Assembly: GCA_964454675.1 (NCBI GenBank) | Contig: CAYVUB010000015.1 | Location: forward strand, 1 to 64,000 | Length of the DNA: 64,000 bases | Direction of reading: 5' to 3' | Source: CAYVUB01 sp964454675 | Lineage (GTDB): Bacteria > Bacteroidota > Bacteroidia > Flavobacteriales > Flavobacteriaceae | Shown here: one piece after another, positions 61,053 to 64,000 of the stretch | Numbering within the stretch: the first letter of the stretch is position 1 | Layout: every line of letters starts with the position of its first letter | Notes under the pieces: generated by a model | Told to the model about the DNA's origin: nothing | Database searches by the model: none | What the model saw: the letters and a program-made list of their open reading frames with translations, nothing else | Made by a program: the position numbers and the translations under genes

Positions 61053-61412
61053 ATGAAAAAGCTCTTAATAGGAATAATAGTTTTAACATTAGCTTCTTGT
61101 GCTAAATTTAATTTAGGCGTTGAGGTTAAAGTAAATAACAATTCTGATTTTACAGTTACAGATATAACGTTTTCTACTTCTGAAAAATTAGAAAATATAG
61201 AATTTGAAAGTATAGAGCCTAATAAATCTGTAAAAGGATTTTTATCAATGAAAGAGAATAAAGTAGATGGACATTATATAATAAGTTTCACTCGTGAAAA
61301 CGGAGTAATAGAGTCTGAAAAATTAGGTTATTATTCAAACGGGATTACTTTTGAGAATTTGATTGAAATTGATATTGAAAATGATTCTGTTATTCAGAAA
61401 ATAGAAAAATAA
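61053..61412 (+). CDS. Small lipoprotein of unknown function, embedded in the nuo operon
   Basis: A 119-aa lipoprotein from MKKLLIGIIVLTLASC (Cys16). The mature part is acidic with beta-strand character (FNLGVEVKVNNNSDFTVTDI, HYIISFTRENG). No recognised domain and no relation to complex I. The open frame extends to a TTG at 61017 overlapping nuoD, but the lipoprotein start is better. It is 3 nt before nuoE and so within the operon. Unrecognised; the shared start sequence with the lipoprotein at 63934 is notable. Confidence 0.75.
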   Translation: MKKLLIGIIVLTLASCAKFNLGVEVKVNNNSDFTVTDITFSTSEKLENIEFESIEPNKSVKGFLSMKENKVDGHYIISFTRENGVIESEKLGYYSNGITFENLIEIDIENDSVIQKIEK

Positions 61413-61415
61413 TAA

Positions 61416-61940
61416 ATGGAACGCTCAACTATAAAACAAGAAATAAATATAAGTGATAAGTTGATGGCTCGCATTAACGAACTCATTAGCCATTATCCGT
61501 CTGACAAGAAGAAATCGGCTTTACTGCCTGTATTGCACGTGGTACAGGACGCACACGACCATTGGTTGAGTGTGGAGCTGATGGATAAGGTAGCTGAAAT
61601 ATTGGATATAAAACCAATCGAGGTATATGAGGTGGTTACGTTCTATACGATGTACGCTCAAAAACCAAGAGGGAAATATCCTTTGGAATTTTGCAGAACT
61701 TCGTGTTGTATGCTTCGTGGAGCAGAAGATATGATGGATTACACCTGTAATAAATTGGGAGTAAAAGAAAACGAAGTAACTTCTGACGGAATGTTTTCCG
61801 TTCACGGAGTGGAGTGTTTGGGAGCTTGCGGATATGCCCCGATGTTGCAGTTGGGAGATTTCAATCACGAACATCTGACCAAAGAAAAAATCGACCAACT
61901 GATTGAAGATTGCAGAGCAGGAAAAATTGATTTAGTATAA
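61416..61940 (+). CDS. nuoE: NADH-quinone oxidoreductase subunit E
   Basis: Carries the [2Fe-2S] cluster N1a in the NADH-dehydrogenase module; 174 aa. Thioredoxin-like fold with ligand pattern Cys in FCRTSCCML (about 91-97) and ECLGACGYAP (about 129-138). Family stretch VVTFYTMYAQKPRGKYPLE (about 73-91) precedes it. It starts 3 nt after the lipoprotein gene and is followed by an immunity-like gene at 2 nt. Confidence 0.95.
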   Translation: MERSTIKQEINISDKLMARINELISHYPSDKKKSALLPVLHVVQDAHDHWLSVELMDKVAEILDIKPIEVYEVVTFYTMYAQKPRGKYPLEFCRTSCCMLRGAEDMMDYTCNKLGVKENEVTSDGMFSVHGVECLGACGYAPMLQLGDFNHEHLTKEKIDQLIEDCRAGKIDLV

Positions 61941-61942
61941 CT

Positions 61943-62437
61943 ATGAAAATTTATAGTTACATTATAGAAAGAAAAAGGAGTGCCATAGAAATTAAATCGT
62001 CGGTAGAATACGATAGTGTAGAGTTGGTTTATGGGGCATCAGTAATTAAAGAGAATAATAAATTTACGATTTATAAAGGAAATAAAGCATTTGACTGTTT
62101 GGCTTATTGTGATTCTGTTACTTGGGTTTTTTCAGAAAAAGTAAAAAACCTTTTTGAAGAAAATAATATTACAGGGATTGAATTTTATCCGATTGAAATA
62201 GAAGGTTTGGACGCAAAATATTATGGATATTATGTAACAGGCAGAGCAGGGAATGTTTTAAATACCGATGAAATGGATTGTATTCCGATGTTTGAGCCTT
62301 TGGAATTTAATGAAGAAGAATGGGACGGCTCGGATATGTTTCTTTTTACAAATTCAACAGGGGAATTTATGACTGAACGGGTTAAAGATATTTTAGAAAA
62401 AAATAAGATTACCAATTTAATAATTGAGGAAAGATAG
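61943..62437 (+). CDS. Imm11/Imm43-like (DUF1629-like) hypothetical protein embedded in the nuo operon
   Basis: A 164-aa cytosolic acidic protein with no signal peptide. Its shape, KYYGYYVTGRAGNVLNTDE (about 93-111) with a following acidic D/C-I-P-M-F pattern and a C-terminal MTERVKDILEKNKITNLIIE, resembles the DUF1629/Imm11-type immunity proteins (the NVLN-D pattern). This is a weak assignment from pattern only. It is 2 nt after nuoE, and nuoF starts 34 nt after its end. No toxin gene is adjacent. Confidence 0.6.
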   Translation: MKIYSYIIERKRSAIEIKSSVEYDSVELVYGASVIKENNKFTIYKGNKAFDCLAYCDSVTWVFSEKVKNLFEENNITGIEFYPIEIEGLDAKYYGYYVTGRAGNVLNTDEMDCIPMFEPLEFNEEEWDGSDMFLFTNSTGEFMTERVKDILEKNKITNLIIEER

Positions 62438-62471
62438 GTTTAGTCTTTGGTTTTTAAATGGTTTGAGAATT

Positions 62472-63836
62472 ATGGCAAGAAAGATATTACTTGAAAAAAC
62501 AGGAATTGAGGGCATTCGTTCTTACGAGGTTTATCGTAAAAACGGAGGATATGCCTCTGTGGAAAAAGCTCTGAAAATGACCCCTGACGAAATTGTCGAG
62601 GAGGTTAAAAAATCGGGAATGAGAGGACGTGGAGGAGCAGGTTTCCCTATGGGAATGAAGTGGAGCTTTATCGACAAAAAATCGGGAAAGCCGAGACACT
62701 TGGTTTGCAATGCCGATGAATCCGAGCCTGGAACGTTCAAAGACAGGTATTTGATGGAGTACATTCCGCATTTGCTTATCGAGGGAATGATTGCTTCGAG
62801 CTATGCGTTGGAGGCAAACCTTTCGTATATCTACATTCGTGGGGAATATATGTGGGTTTTCAAAATATTGGAAAAAGCCATAAAAGAGGCTTATACAAAC
62901 GGTTGGCTGGGTAAAAACATTAAAGGTTCGGGATTTGATTTGGATTTGTATGTGCATTGTGGAGCAGGAGCTTACATCTGTGGAGAAGAAACCGCACTTA
63001 TCGAATCTTTGGAAGGAAAAAGAGGAAACCCGAGAATGAAACCGCCATTTCCTGCTGTTAGTGGATTGTGGGCTGAACCGACTGTGGTAAACAACGTGGA
63101 ATCGATTGCAAACGTACCTTGGATTATTTTAAATTCGGGAGATGAATATGCCAAAATCGGTATCGGACGTTCCACAGGAACAAAGCTGATTTCCGCTTCG
63201 GGACATTGTAAAAACCCCGGAGTTTACGAGATAGAATTAGGACTTTCTGTTGATGAATTTATGAATTCAGATGAATACTTGGGAGGAATGATGGATAGCA
63301 GACCACTTAAAGGATTGATTCCCGGAGGTTCTTCTGTGCCGATTTTGCCTGAACATCTGATTTTCAAAACAGCAAATGGAGAAGACCGATTAATGACTTA
63401 CGAGTCGCTTTCGGACGGAGGTTTTGCAACAGGTTCGATGTTGGGTTCGGGAGGATTTATTGTATATAATGATACTTCTTGTATCGTAAGGAATACGTGG
63501 AACTTTTCGAGATTCTACCACCACGAAAGTTGCGGACAATGTTCGCCTTGTCGTGAGGGAACGGGTTGGATGGAGAAAGTATTACACCGAATTGAAACAG
63601 GACACGGAACAGAAGAAGACATCGAATTGCTTTGGAGCATTCAGTCGAAAATTGAAGGAAACACGATTTGTCCGTTAGGAGATGCTGCGGCTTGGCCTGT
63701 AGCTGCGGCTATCAGACATTTCAGAGAGGAATTTGAATATCACATTCGTTTCCCTGAAAAAATAAAAAACAGAGACCATTTTGTTAATGAGCCAATGTCG
63801 AAAGTGAGGCATTTGTTGGAAAAGCAAATGGTGTAA
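62472..63836 (+). CDS. nuoF: NADH-quinone oxidoreductase subunit F
   Basis: The NADH-oxidising, FMN- and [4Fe-4S]-binding subunit of complex I; 454 aa from MARKILLEKTGIEGIRSYE. FMN/NADH regions: GMRGRGGAGFPMGMKW (about 50-65), CGAGAYICGEETALIESLEG (about 164-183) and N3 cluster ligands in ESCGQCSPCREGTGW (about 347-361) plus NTICPLGDAAAWP. The frame is open to an ATG at 62424, but the family start fits 62472. It is followed by a further lipoprotein gene, not by nuoG. Confidence 0.95.
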   Translation: MARKILLEKTGIEGIRSYEVYRKNGGYASVEKALKMTPDEIVEEVKKSGMRGRGGAGFPMGMKWSFIDKKSGKPRHLVCNADESEPGTFKDRYLMEYIPHLLIEGMIASSYALEANLSYIYIRGEYMWVFKILEKAIKEAYTNGWLGKNIKGSGFDLDLYVHCGAGAYICGEETALIESLEGKRGNPRMKPPFPAVSGLWAEPTVVNNVESIANVPWIILNSGDEYAKIGIGRSTGTKLISASGHCKNPGVYEIELGLSVDEFMNSDEYLGGMMDSRPLKGLIPGGSSVPILPEHLIFKTANGEDRLMTYESLSDGGFATGSMLGSGGFIVYNDTSCIVRNTWNFSRFYHHESCGQCSPCREGTGWMEKVLHRIETGHGTEEDIELLWSIQSKIEGNTICPLGDAAAWPVAAAIRHFREEFEYHIRFPEKIKNRDHFVNEPMSKVRHLLEKQMV

Positions 63837-63876
63837 TAAGAGAACAGAATAAAGAATATAGAGAAAAGAGGATTTC

Positions 63877-63920
63877 GTCAGTTCGAGTAGTGTAGTGAAA
63901 CGAAGCGTATCGAGAACTTA
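63877..63920. repeat. Dispersed repeat of the GTTCGAG...CGAGAACT type
   Basis: GTCAGTTCGAGTAG and CGTATCGAGAACTTA are the ends of an imperfect inverted repeat of a type I recall as common in flavobacterial spacers. It lies between nuoF and the next gene. Confidence 0.5.
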
Positions 63921-63933
63921 AAGACAACGAATT

Positions 63934-64000
63934 ATGAAAAAGATATTTTTAATTACGATAGTATTAAGTTTTGCTTTTATAGCAAACAGTTGCTCTGATG
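63934..64000 (+). CDS. Small lipoprotein, N-terminal fragment (runs off the window)
   Basis: The start reads MKKIFLITIVLSFAFIANSC, then SD: a lipoprotein signal with lipobox ANSC (Cys20). Only 22 codons are visible. The 16 bases ACGAATTATGAAAAAG around its ATG are identical to those of the lipoprotein at 61053. It lies where nuoG would be expected. Function cannot be judged. Confidence 0.6.
   Translation, partial: MKKIFLITIVLSFAFIANSCSD

Overview
The window is a chromosomal segment of a member of the phylum Bacteroidota, almost certainly family Flavobacteriaceae. The evidence is a short primary sigma factor (287 aa, no region 1.1), FtsZ with a very long acidic tail, TTTG/TAnnTTTG promoters, a mevalonate-pathway HMG-CoA reductase beside a GHMP kinase, many short-signal lipoproteins, and the gene orders pnp-rpoD-rpe and mraZ-to-ftsZ-yqeY. 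I cannot name the genus.

Layout. 1-4.8 kb: 3' end of pnp, rpoD, a DUF885 lipoprotein, rpe and a CBS-pair protein. 5.0-5.7 kb: tRNA-Arg(UCG), a small GIY-YIG nuclease gene running into the tRNA, a second broken copy of both, and a 100-N assembly gap. 5.8-22.3 kb: yqeY and the complete division and cell-wall (dcw) cluster on the minus strand, transcribed mraZ-rsmH-ftsL-ftsI-murE-mraY-murD-ftsW-murG-murC-ftsQ-ftsA-ftsZ. A three-box MraZ operator lies upstream, and short palindromic repeats sit at, and inside, gene ends. 22.6-32.5 kb: an alpha/beta hydrolase, engB, an oligopeptide ABC permease, the Prc/Tsp protease, surE, a small membrane protein, lpxB, an NlpC/P60 lipoprotein and comEC. 32.5-45.5 kb: thioredoxin, two POT peptide transporters, HMG-CoA reductase with GHMP kinase, PpiD-like PPIase, a CorC-type protein, lptC, an outer-membrane protein and coaX. 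45.6-50.4 kb: tRNA-Phe followed by a type III-like restriction-modification locus whose nuclease appears to be a separate small protein. 50.8-57.7 kb: guaD-like deaminase, two small secreted proteins, a secreted hypothetical, hemL, a LysM glucosaminidase, an ACC-deaminase-like enzyme and a Na+/H+ antiporter. 58.1-64 kb: nuoA-nuoF, interrupted by three small non-nuo genes.

Most of the window is conserved housekeeping sequence: envelope synthesis and division, lipid A, LPS export, isoprenoids, haem and respiration. The unusual parts are (i) the GIY-YIG gene flanked by two copies of the 5' half of tRNA-Arg, broken in the anticodon loop, with a clean 20-bp palindrome inserted in one copy; (ii) palindromic repeats that supply coding sequence or a start codon to murC, murD and murG; (iii) the split type III-like restriction system; and (iv) the small lipoprotein and immunity-like genes embedded in the nuo operon. 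No CRISPR array, prophage, transposase or rRNA was seen.
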